Assembly (NCBI GenBank): GCA_028871345.1
Contig: JAGWNK010000008.1
Coordinates: forward strand, 1-64,000
DNA length: 64,000 bases
From: Alphaproteobacteria bacterium
Lineage (GTDB): Bacteria; Pseudomonadota; Alphaproteobacteria; Micropepsales; Micropepsaceae
Direction of reading: 5' to 3'
Each line of letters begins with the position of its first letter. Within the stretch, counting starts at the first letter, position 1. Position numbers and translations under genes: made by a program. Under the pieces are notes generated by a model. That model was given only the letters and a program-made list of their open reading frames with translations, searched no databases and was not told the origin of the DNA. Positions 1 to 8,800 of the stretch are shown piece after piece.

Positions 1-740
1 TCCGCCACCAGCTCCTCGAACGCATACTTCTTGCTGCCGAACACGCCGCCGAGATCACGGCCGAGGCGGGACGGATGGCCGCTGGCGTGCCCCAGTTCGT
101 GCAGGGCGGTTCGGTGCCAGTTGATCGGCTCGAAATAGGCCTGCGGCGGCGGGACCATGACGAAGTCCGGGCCCGGCGCGTAGAAGGCGCGATTGCCGCC
201 GATGCGGAAGTCGACGCCGGTCGCCCGGATCAGCGCTTCGACCTTGGGTTCGATCAGTCCCGGCAGCGGCGGTGGCGCGACGGCCGCAACGTCGGCCGGA
301 AGGTTTTCGCATTGGGCGGCATTGAAGACGGTGAACCGCTTCAGGAATGGGATGGCGGCCGCTTCCTCGCCGGTCTCGCGGGCGCGTCGCTTTTCGTCCT
401 CGGGTGTGAAGCGGTCGGCATAGACGACGGTGGTGCCGTGCTCGCCCTTGCGTACATTGCCGCCGAGCGAGAGCGCCTGGCGAAAGGTCAGCCAGCTCTG
501 GGTGGGGAGACCGTGCTCGATCACGGCGCCCCAGAGGATCAGGACGTTGATGCCCGAATATTGCCGGCCGGTCGCGGCGTTCTTCGGCATGGCGAGCGGC
601 GCCTTCGCCGCCGCCGTCCCCCAGGGCTGGACCCAGGGCACGCGGCCGGCCTCCAGCTCGGCGATGATCTTGCCGGTGATTTCATCATAGAGGTTCGCCC
701 GGTCGTGGCCGGGGCGAGCCGAAGCGGTCTTGCTGGACAT
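1..740 (-). CDS. ArdC-like antirestriction protein, zincin-type metallopeptidase (C-terminus off the window)
   Basis: The gene runs off the left edge, leaving 246 residues from an ATG at 740 with GGAGA six bases upstream. The N-terminal part (about residues 10-130) looks like the ArdC ssDNA-binding domain (DUF1738): it begins with a DRANLYDEIT-type helix and has the W-x-x-PW segment and a later LRKGEHG-like turn. Around residue 220 the HELGHASGH stretch gives the HExxH zinc-peptidase motif of the metallopeptidase domain. ArdC proteins are carried by plasmids and integrative elements and counter host restriction on entry of DNA. The full family length is about 300 residues, so only a short C-terminal part is missing. 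Confidence 0.88.
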   Translation of the reverse strand, partial: MSSKTASARPGHDRANLYDEITGKIIAELEAGRVPWVQPWGTAAAKAPLAMPKNAATGRQYSGINVLILWGAVIEHGLPTQSWLTFRQALSLGGNVRKGEHGTTVVYADRFTPEDEKRRARETGEEAAAIPFLKRFTVFNAAQCENLPADVAAVAPPPLPGLIEPKVEALIRATGVDFRIGGNRAFYAPGPDFVMVPPPQAYFEPINWHRTALHELGHASGHPSRLGRDLGGVFGSKKYAFEELVA

Positions 741-1090
741 CGCGGATCTCCGCGACGGGCGCCGGAGGCCTCTCCTCCAGTCCTCAACCCGTCACGGCGA
801 ACCCAGTCCGCACTCTCACTCTAAGGGGGGCGTTGCGGGGGGACCTCCCCGCAGAAGGGGGTGTGCCGGCGACTGCGGCGCCGGCCAGGGGGAAGGCTTT
901 CCCCTCAAGGACTTAACCTGCGTGGACCTTTCGGTAAGTCCCAATCTGCGGGCCGGTGACTTCCAATCAGCCGGAGAGCCGGAAACCCTGAAAGCCGGCC
1001 ATATGCTTCCACGGATTTGCGCGGTAGGAGGACTGTCCTTGACGACGGCGCAATGCAACCCTATCTTTGGGGTCATATTAGGAGGTGCGA
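741..1090. other. Intergenic region between ardC and the DUF433 antitoxin
   Basis: This 350-bp gap separates two divergent genes. It holds a GC-rich palindrome (835-852) with no T-run on either strand, so I do not call it a terminator. At its right end is the promoter of the toxin-antitoxin pair. I see no credible coding frame and no RNA gene. Confidence 0.5.
1039..1067 (+). promoter_or_regulatory. Sigma-70-type promoter of the DUF433/PIN toxin-antitoxin operon
   Basis: TTGACG (1039-1044) and TATCTT (1062-1067) are separated by exactly 17 bp. A strong Shine-Dalgarno (AGGAGG, 1080-1085) follows five bases before the ATG at 1091. This leaves a very short leader. Confidence 0.6.
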
Positions 1091-1693
1091 ATGGCTCATA
1101 CCGCCCAATTCACCGCTGCCGAAGCCGCGTTCGTTCTGCGCGAACCCGTCCGGGCCGTAAAGAAGGCCCTGGACGCCGGTCCTGTCCGTCCGGTGCTGCT
1201 GCGCCGCGCGGGAGCGTCCGTGCGGGCGATCGAATGGCGCGATCTCTTCTATCTCTATGCCGTGCGGGCGCTGCGCGATGAACTCACGCCCAAGGCGCGC
1301 ACGGACTTCTACGAGGCGCTGCAGCGGGCGCCGGTCGAGCATCACGACGAAGTCCGGTTCGGACGATTTCGGATTTCGGTCAGCGATCTGGTCAAGGAGG
1401 TTGAGCGGCGCACGACCGATCTCACTGCGCTCGCCGACAAGGTCGAGTTTCGGGCTGACGGCGAGCCGATGCTGAAGGGCACGTCCACCGAGGTCTATCG
1501 CATCGCCGCCTTGCTCGAAGGCGGGGCCCCGATCGAGCAGGTGCTGGAGGACTACCCATCGCTGTCACGCAATCAGGTCGAGACGGCCCAGGCCTATGCG
1601 GAAGCCTATCCCAAGGCGGGCCGGCCCTATCCGCGCACTAGCGTCAAGCGGGCGCTGCAAGGCGCGGGACTGGAAGCGCTCGATGACGGCTGA
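1091..1693 (+). CDS. DUF433-containing antitoxin of a VapBC-like pair
   Basis: The product is 200 residues. The C-terminal half (about residues 110-185) is a DUF433 domain: it contains the GEPMLKGT segment followed by a helical IEQVLEDYPSLSRNQVE region typical of this helix-turn-helix antitoxin family. The N-terminal half resembles a MerR-like binding region. An in-frame GTG at 1085 overlaps the Shine-Dalgarno, so the ATG at 1091 is preferred. The gene ends 15 bp before a PIN-domain toxin gene, so the two form an operon. It should neutralise the toxin and probably represses its own promoter, by analogy with other pairs. Confidence 0.8.
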   Translation: MAHTAQFTAAEAAFVLREPVRAVKKALDAGPVRPVLLRRAGASVRAIEWRDLFYLYAVRALRDELTPKARTDFYEALQRAPVEHHDEVRFGRFRISVSDLVKEVERRTTDLTALADKVEFRADGEPMLKGTSTEVYRIAALLEGGAPIEQVLEDYPSLSRNQVETAQAYAEAYPKAGRPYPRTSVKRALQGAGLEALDDG

Positions 1694-1708
1694 TAGCAAC
1701 GCAGGCGC

Positions 1709-2134
1709 ATGAAGTATTTGCTCGACACAAACGTCTTGCGCGAACTCGGCAAGACCTCGCCGCACAAGAATGTCGCTGCCTGGCTGAAGAGCGTTGACGA
1801 CGCCGATCTCGCAATCAGCGCGCTCACGGTGCGCGAGATCACCAAGGGTGTCGCCAAGCTGAGAAAGACGAAGCCCGAAACAGCGGCGGCATTGAACGCC
1901 ACTGTCACGGTGATCTTCGATGCGTTCGAGGAGCGAATTTTGCCGATCGACCGGGCGGTCGCCGCGGCATGGGGCGAGGCGCTCGGGGAGAGCGAGAAGC
2001 ATGTTGATGACGCAGGCCTTGCCGCGACCGCGCGCGTGCATGATCTGATCGTCGTCACGCGCAACGTCAAGGATTTCACGGACCGAGGCGTGACGCTGTT
2101 CGATCCGTTCAAGACCGTTCGCCAAAGGGCTTAG
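1709..2134 (+). CDS. PIN-domain ribonuclease toxin (VapC-like)
   Basis: The product is 141 residues with a complete PIN-type acidic set: D6 in the LLDTN start, E43 in VREIT, D100/D101 in the HVDDAGLAATA helix and D122 in NVKDF. These residues coordinate Mg2+ for RNA cleavage in the VapC family. It follows the DUF433 antitoxin by 15 bp. Its stop codon overlaps the last codon of an antisense integrase remnant at 2131. Target RNA cannot be inferred. The pair may stabilise the island. Confidence 0.88.
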   Translation: MKYLLDTNVLRELGKTSPHKNVAAWLKSVDDADLAISALTVREITKGVAKLRKTKPETAAALNATVTVIFDAFEERILPIDRAVAAAWGEALGESEKHVDDAGLAATARVHDLIVVTRNVKDFTDRGVTLFDPFKTVRQRA

Positions 2135-2226
2135 GCCGCGAGGCGATGCTCTTCCGTCGCCTCGGCGCTCTCATCCTCTTCAGAGGCCTTACGCAGGAAG
2201 CAAGTGAGCGCCGCTTTACGAAACGC
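2131..2226 (-). pseudogene. Remnant of a tyrosine recombinase C-terminus
   Basis: On the - strand the last ~30 codons read FRKAALTCFLRKA, then an acidic tail ending EEHRLAA and a stop. The intact integrase at 18136 ends in SRKAALARFLRKA, then an acidic tail ending EEERRLAA. At DNA level the best match is about 36 bp (2186-2221 against about 18183-18217) with only a few differences. The frame stays open up to about 2340, but the rest does not resemble an integrase and has no catalytic residues. I read it as the 3' scrap of a second integrase. The remaining part of the 2135-2431 gap shows no other gene. Confidence 0.6.
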
Positions 2227-2431
2227 GGTCCAGCCGAGCCTCAAGGCTGCCCCGATCTGAAGTCCGATATCCCCGACCAATGACGTATACACGCCGCCCA
2301 GAAATGGAACATTCTGGCGGCATTCAGGCGGGAAGTGATGCTATCATGCCACAATCGACTCAAGCGCTGGTGGTGTATGAACGAGGATGGTCGTCCTTAC
2401 GAGCGCCGGATAGAGTGTTTCGGGAGGGGGA

Positions 2432-4264
2432 ATGTCGGTAACCGGGGCGAGTCGTTGGATTAGGTTTCTTCGGAACTACGGTCCGATTCCGACCAATGAC
2501 AATATGTATGACGAATCGATCCAGCGGGCGCTCAGGCGCCACAAGATCGAACCCCTTGTTTTGCCAGCACAATTCCTCGGAGATGTTCTCGATAACCTTC
2601 GCTCGGATGCGCCGCGGTCAGAAATTCTGACGGGGACAGCCGGGGACGGGAAAACCTATCACTGCCGGGAAGCGTGGCTGCGACTCGGCGGATCCGACAG
2701 CGCCTGGAACACCGGGGACAAGATCCAGAGGCTCCAACTCGCCGCCCGCGAACTCGTCGTCGTCAAGGACCTGAGCGAACTGCGCGCGGAAGAGAGCGCC
2801 GCGCTGTTGGCCGACATGGCCCGGGATGTGACCTCGCCCGCACCTGAACGCATCTATCTCATCGCCGCAAATCATGGGCAGCTTCTGGAGAAGCTGAAGG
2901 CAGCTCCGCAGGCGCCGGATCTTCAGGCGATGATACGCGCCGTCGAAGAACTCCTCGTCACGGGCGAGAATCCGGACCCCGAGGTTCGGCTCAATTTGCG
3001 CGATTTGAGCCAGGCACCGGCGTCGCAAATGATCCGAACGATCATTGCGGCGATGACGACGCATCCGGGTTGGGACCAATGCGAGGCATGTCCGATCCGG
3101 ACTGCGCAGACCTGTCCGATCTGGGAGAACCGCGCACGGCTCCAAGGCGAGTCGGACGCGGGACTTCTTCAGCAGCGCCTCACCGCGCTTGTCGAGTTGA
3201 GCGAACAGAATGGCATTCATTTCCCTGTCCGACAGCTTCTGGCGCTTGTGGCGAATATTCTACTGGGCCATCCAGATGCGCCGGACGGTTTGATGTCGTG
3301 TTCGGATGTTCCCGACGTTCTGGCGAATGGATCGCTCGATCAGGCAAGCGTCTATCGCAATATCTTTGGCGAGAACTTGAAGCCGCGGCGCGCCGAAAAG
3401 TCCGATCTTTTTCGCAAGCTCAACGCCTTTGGCATCGGCGGCGAGACGAGCAACCGAGTAGACAATTTGCTGGTGTACGGGGCCGACGATCCGGCGCTGG
3501 AAGCGCCATATCGCGATCTCGTCCTCAATGACTCTGTCTATGGCGGCACCGTGGCCTACACGCGGGCGCAACGATCCTATCTCGAGGGAAGTGACGCGGG
3601 CGCACGCGAAGAGTTTCTGCCGCGCCTGCGTGCGCAACGGCAGCGAATGTTTTTCGTGCTTCCCGAGGCGCGCGAGAGCGAATTCGACCTGTGGGATTTG
3701 ACGGTCTTTCGCTATGGCGGATTGTATCTCGATGTCGCAGCGCGTCTGAGGGCCGGCACCGCGCTTCCGCGGCGGGTCATGCCAATGATCATGCGCGGCC
3801 TCAACCGCGTCTTCACCGGGATGCTTGTGCAGAATCAGGATGAATTGGTGCTCGCCACCTCGGGCAGCCATTCCCAATCGAAGACGAGCCCGTTGCTGGA
3901 CGAGTTGATTTCGGTGCCGCGCCAGGGCGGCGAGGAAGCGGTGTTGGCAACGAGCGTCCGAGGCGGTATCGCGCTGAGCGTCCGCCTATCGCGCGGGGAT
4001 GATCCTGGTCCCGTCGGGCTGGCTTTGACGCCGACGCGCTTTGAGTTCCTGGGACGGGTCGCCGAAGGTGCTCTGCCAAGTAGCTTCTCGCTCGAATGCC
4101 ATGAAGATCTGCTGGCGTTCAAAGCAAAACTTCTCAGCGCGACGGAGCGCCGTCGCGTGCTTGACGAGGACGAGCCGGCTTCCGCCGGTGAACTGGTCCT
4201 GCGGTTCATCGAGCTGGGGAGCGACGGTCGCGCGTCACCCCGGCGCGTCACGGTAAGGACCTAA
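2432..4264 (+). CDS. sspF: PT-dependent restriction protein, SspF/DptF-like P-loop ATPase
   Basis: The product is 610 residues. An N-terminal block (residues 13-27) has the RFLRNYGPIP...NMYDE signature seen in DptF-type proteins. A Walker A loop follows at residues 68-75 (GTAGDGKT), and a cysteine cluster at C217-x2-C220-x7-C228 (CEAC...CPIW) looks like a metal-binding knuckle. In PT-based systems F, G and H act together to damage DNA that lacks the modification. The ATG at 2432 has a GGGAGGGG ribosome site. It is the first of three tightly packed genes (5-bp gap, then a 4-bp overlap). The name sspF follows from pairing with sspABCD; it could equally be called dptF/dndF. Confidence 0.75.
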   Translation: MSVTGASRWIRFLRNYGPIPTNDNMYDESIQRALRRHKIEPLVLPAQFLGDVLDNLRSDAPRSEILTGTAGDGKTYHCREAWLRLGGSDSAWNTGDKIQRLQLAARELVVVKDLSELRAEESAALLADMARDVTSPAPERIYLIAANHGQLLEKLKAAPQAPDLQAMIRAVEELLVTGENPDPEVRLNLRDLSQAPASQMIRTIIAAMTTHPGWDQCEACPIRTAQTCPIWENRARLQGESDAGLLQQRLTALVELSEQNGIHFPVRQLLALVANILLGHPDAPDGLMSCSDVPDVLANGSLDQASVYRNIFGENLKPRRAEKSDLFRKLNAFGIGGETSNRVDNLLVYGADDPALEAPYRDLVLNDSVYGGTVAYTRAQRSYLEGSDAGAREEFLPRLRAQRQRMFFVLPEARESEFDLWDLTVFRYGGLYLDVAARLRAGTALPRRVMPMIMRGLNRVFTGMLVQNQDELVLATSGSHSQSKTSPLLDELISVPRQGGEEAVLATSVRGGIALSVRLSRGDDPGPVGLALTPTRFEFLGRVAEGALPSSFSLECHEDLLAFKAKLLSATERRRVLDEDEPASAGELVLRFIELGSDGRASPRRVTVRT

Positions 4265-4269
4265 GCTCC

Positions 4270-5814
4270 ATGGAAGTCTTGGCGAAGCCGTTCGGGTATG
4301 AAGATCGCACTGGCCCGGAGATGTGGATCGACGAGGCTATCTGGGGCCATCGTCTTCACGACGAGCAATCGCCCTGGCTGACTCTCCTCGAATTCTTGTG
4401 CGTTCTCCATGCGGAGAACGGTCAGACACGCGCCTTAACAGAGACGCGCATCAATGAATTATCCTACAAACCGCAGACGCAGCTTCGCTTGCGCAATCTG
4501 CTTTTCAACAATCCGCACATGACGACCGTACTCGCCTCGGAACAGTCCGACGAGGCGATGTGGGCGACATGGCTACCCCTGATGACCGAAAGTGCAGGCG
4601 GGTTGGATAGGCCGGATTTTGCCTACCTGCGTGATCGCTTCGAGACCTTCCAGGACTTCGCCTCCGTCGTTTCCTTCCTGCAGAGTTCCGCGATCGAAGG
4701 GGGCAGCAATAAACGATGGAGTTCCAAGTTCGTCTTTCCCTTCGGAACGAGCGCGCTCTACGAGGATGTCAGTGTCACTGCTACCGGCGTGGCCACGGAT
4801 CGCCGCTTTTTCGCTCGCACCGGCGAAATCCTCTACCTCATGCTTTGCAGAAGCAGCAGAGCCGCTGAACTCCGAGAGCGTTTGGATCGGCGAATCCTGA
4901 AGGTCGACGCACCCTACGACGGACTCATCAAGGCGTTGCAGGGCGATGTCCAGTTCGCTCGGCAGGAGCGTGCCGGTGCCTATCTGCCGTGCGCGTCTCA
5001 CCCAACGTTCGATCGGTTGGCAGAGGATTGGATCGCGATCCTAGACCTGCAAATCCCGGCGTATGACGCTATTCCTCATATCGTCACGATGACGGGACTC
5101 CATCTCATCCTCTATCAGCTCCAACGTTCGACGGAAGTTCTGGCGCAGCAGGATACCATTACTTTGGTTTGCGAGATCGTGTCGCCGAAACGGTCGGTGG
5201 TGCGGGACCTGTCGGCCGATTCCTTCCAGGGCAACAACGCGCTGCCGCAGCAGGCGCTCGAACGCTTCATTCGAGAGATCGTCGCAACGCCTGAATGGCG
5301 CGCGGCCTTGCAATCTGACGAGCCGGGACCGAACGCAGCAGAGCTTCTGTCCAAGACATTCGATTGGCCCGACCTGGACGATGCCGACGAAGCGCAAGGA
5401 CAACCCGCGGAATTGCTGGAGGAGCTCGTCCGGCGCGCGATCGTTCGCCATAAGCAGCATGTGGGCAAAGTCCACGCGACCTGGGCGCGCTTGATCGGGC
5501 TGTCGTCGCGGCGGGCCAGCCGGCGCGTGCGTTACGCGCCAACGGACCGTTTGCTGAAGACGCTTGTGGTGTGTTGCGTCGAGCGGCGATTGGAGTTCAA
5601 GGATTTCCTCGTTCTCCTCCACGATCGCTACGGATTGGTGATTGGCGATCAGCAGGCGCGGCGATACATCGATGCGGGCTCGGCTGATCAGGAGGATTTT
5701 TCGGACAACGCGCGACGCCTGGAAGAGCGGTTGGCGAGCCTCGGGTTGTTGAAGCGGCTGTCGGATTCCTGCGCCTATGTCGAAAACCCATTCCAGAGGA
5801 GTGCGCAATCATGA
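4270..5814 (+). CDS. sspG: PT-dependent restriction protein, SspG/DptG-like
   Basis: The product is 514 residues with no Walker motif, no membrane segment and no recognisable catalytic triad. The assignment rests on position: it sits five bases after the F gene and overlaps the H gene by four bases (ATGA), as DptG does in dnd and ssp restriction operons. The C-terminal 130 residues (from about 380) are strongly basic (HVGKVHATWARL...RRASRRVRY) and end in a region that could be winged-helix-like, which would suit DNA contact. This is inference. It is longer than typical DptG proteins. Confidence 0.6.
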   Translation: MEVLAKPFGYEDRTGPEMWIDEAIWGHRLHDEQSPWLTLLEFLCVLHAENGQTRALTETRINELSYKPQTQLRLRNLLFNNPHMTTVLASEQSDEAMWATWLPLMTESAGGLDRPDFAYLRDRFETFQDFASVVSFLQSSAIEGGSNKRWSSKFVFPFGTSALYEDVSVTATGVATDRRFFARTGEILYLMLCRSSRAAELRERLDRRILKVDAPYDGLIKALQGDVQFARQERAGAYLPCASHPTFDRLAEDWIAILDLQIPAYDAIPHIVTMTGLHLILYQLQRSTEVLAQQDTITLVCEIVSPKRSVVRDLSADSFQGNNALPQQALERFIREIVATPEWRAALQSDEPGPNAAELLSKTFDWPDLDDADEAQGQPAELLEELVRRAIVRHKQHVGKVHATWARLIGLSSRRASRRVRYAPTDRLLKTLVVCCVERRLEFKDFLVLLHDRYGLVIGDQQARRYIDAGSADQEDFSDNARRLEERLASLGLLKRLSDSCAYVENPFQRSAQS

Positions 5815-8800
5815 ACGCCTCCGAACTATTGGGGGCCGTTGGCGCAGCGTCGCTGCGGGAACGCTTGACAAACGAGTCGGAAGGCGACGGCCTCGCGCGC
5901 TTCATGCTCGACAGGCTAACCGGGCAGCAAGTCGCGGCCGTGGTGCAAGCGCTTCTTCTGGATGCCGAGACGGCGAAGAAAGTCAAAATCGCTGTGCCGC
6001 GCGATCTCGTGGCGGCCTTCGGCCTGCCGGAGTCTGTGATCACCGATGAGCGCACGGTCGCGCTCCGCCATGCGGAATGCGACCGTCCGGCGCTGCTGCT
6101 CGCGAATACCGATGACGATCAGGGCGCGTCACTGCAAGACGTGACGCTGCTTGGCGCCAAGCAGCTCACGGAAGAGCCGCGGCTGTGGGTGGAGGCGGCT
6201 GCCGCCGGGCTTGGTCTGCCGGAAAGCCAGCTTGAGATTTGGCAAGCTGCTTTGCGTGGCCTCGCGGCCGCGGAAGACTGGACGCTGCATCAGGTCTCCA
6301 ATTACGTCGAGCTCACCCGTCGCGTGATCGCGGATGACTCGAAGCCTCTGCTGGAGGCGCTTGGTTGGGCGCTGCCGGCACTGCAATTGCCGCGTGACTC
6401 GGGCTACTTCCTGGCTATTCGCGCGAAAGACCAGGCGCTCCCGGCACGCTGGAAGAAGCTCTTCGACAAACTGGTCACTGATCGCCGTCCGCTGTTGCTC
6501 AAGCAGAGGCCGCCGCGCCAGTTGATCGAAGCCGAGGAGTTGCGAACCCAATTCGAGACGGTGCGGGACGATATTCCGCCCGCGGCGCATGCCACCATCG
6601 AAGCGTTCATCAATGCTCCGCCAAGTTGGCGGGATGAAGCGGCCGCGCTGGCGGAGCTCGAATGGGAAGCCGACGGGGTCCTTCAGGTCTTCTCCGGCTT
6701 AAGGCAGAAAAAGACCAGCTTGGCCGAAGAAACGATTCAATTCTTTGAGTTCGAACTGCCGGACCGCCTAAGCGACATCGACAAGGAATATCTGAAGCAA
6801 CTCAAGGAATCGAAATCGCACAAAGAGCCGCGCGACGACGATCGCGATTTCTTCGAAGCCCACCGCGAAGAACTCGGGCAGGATCGCTCCCTCCGCGCGA
6901 AGTGGGAGCGTTTTATCTTCGGCCGCCCGATCGAATGCACCGACCTGCTTGAAGGCTTGTTGCGTGCTCTCGAACGGCTCTACGGACAGGCGGGCGCGCT
7001 TGGCGCTGTTCGATCGCTTGAGATCAGGACGACGCGGCGGACCAAAGCGCAATGGCTCGAACTGAATGCGGATGTCGCGACGTCGTTCGCTGTGCGCTAC
7101 CGTGGATTGCCCGCATTGATGGGCGGTGCAGTGAAATGGGACACGTCACATCTCTTCGAGTATGAGGCGCTGCTCGAGGCGGCATCGCGGCGCAAAAAGT
7201 ACAAGCGTAACGTGTCGGTTTCCCGGACGAGTCTACAGATCAAGCTCGACATCACGTTGAAGATCGGCGATGGCGCTCTGGCCGACCGTACGACCGTCCA
7301 ACTCATCTGGATGGGGCGGCCGGACGGAATTGGCTTGGAGTTGCGCGACGACCTCGATCGGCTCCTCAAGCGTCCGCTGACCCGCTCAAGCGTGGCGCGA
7401 CAACCCGTTAGCCGAAAGGGCTCGCTTCAATCCGTGTCATTGAGCGATGTCGCGACGCTACAGCCCGCCTACCGGCAGGACTCCGGGTCGTTGATCCCGA
7501 AATCGGACCCAGCTTACGATGTTGGGCGGCAATTTCCGAAGGCGCTCAAGGCTGCGGCGAACGGCCGATTGAGTGGCGAATCTGCCGCCGCTGTTGGTGC
7601 GGCCTGGGAGAGTTTCGCCGCAGCATATGCGACCGCAATCGAAGGCTGGCGTCAAAACGGTCTGGCCGATCCAGCACTGTTGGTTCAAGCCGAACATTAT
7701 GGGGCGCTCCTGCGGGCGCTTGGCCAGCACGCGCCCGGCGATCTCAATCGGCAGGAACTCTGGGAGCCGGTTCTGTCGCTGGGATGCGTCGCCGTCACGG
7801 GCGGCGCTCCCTCCGCGATCATTGCTCCCTGGCATCCGTTGCGGTTGGCGGCGAGTACGGTGAAGGCGCGCAGCGTGGCAGGCCTTGCCGCGCATCTGCT
7901 TACCGCCGAGCAAATCAATTTCGGAGATTCCCGTCTCTTCTTCGCCGATTTGCGCGCGGAACTGGCTCACCCCTTCTATCCCGAGGTTGCTGTCGGCTAT
8001 CACGGCGCGGAGCCGGTCCTGCTGGCGGAGACGAGCACACTTAACGACTACAGCTTGATGGAGCGCCCTGTACGGGACCCGGCGGAAGCGGCCACTGATG
8101 TCGATCCGCGCGAGGCGGCAGGCCAGATTCGTGGCCTCCTGGAGCGCTACCTCGATCTGCAGCCGCACGAACGATCGAACCTGAGCATCATGCTTTACAA
8201 TTGCGACGCGGCCGGTTTGCCCTTCGCCACCGTCAACGCGCTCGGCTCCGTCCACGACGAAGATGAGATGCACTGTAACGTGCTCGTACGGCATCGCGAC
8301 CGTCCGAAACTCAACCGAATCTACAAGGAATTGCTCGAAGGCTCCGAAGCCGATCCCGACGCACTTGTCGTCAGCGAGACCTCACGCAATTTCATGTCGA
8401 AGCTGCGGATCGGCGTCATGTTGGACGGCGGCGCCACGCCTTCCGCCGACTACCGCAGCGTCGATCTCGCTTTTCTTCATGATGTCGTCTCAAGACAGGC
8501 AAAGGAAGCGTGGTTCTCCGTTCCGGCGTCCGCAACGGCCCCAAATCTCCTCGATCATGTACCCGCACGCTGGTCCTATCGCCGCGTGACGGCGGAAGAC
8601 GAGTTGAAGGCAACCAATTACCTGGCGTGCCCGAGGCAACCGGCTGCGGGTTGGGCGTATCTCGACGCGATCGCTGACGTGGTTCGGCGGCAATCGCATG
8701 GCGCGAACGAACACGTTCTGCCGGCGCGCCAGATCTCGTTTCAGGATCAGGGCCTGAAGGCGATGTTTGACGAAGTGCATGGGCTGGCGGAATGGGTCGC

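Noticed and set aside
835-852. GC-rich hairpin as terminator
   Set aside because: No T-run on either strand.
741-1090. Two small + strand reading frames near the ardC start
   Set aside because: No ribosome sites and no domain-like sequence. They are frames in GC-rich DNA.
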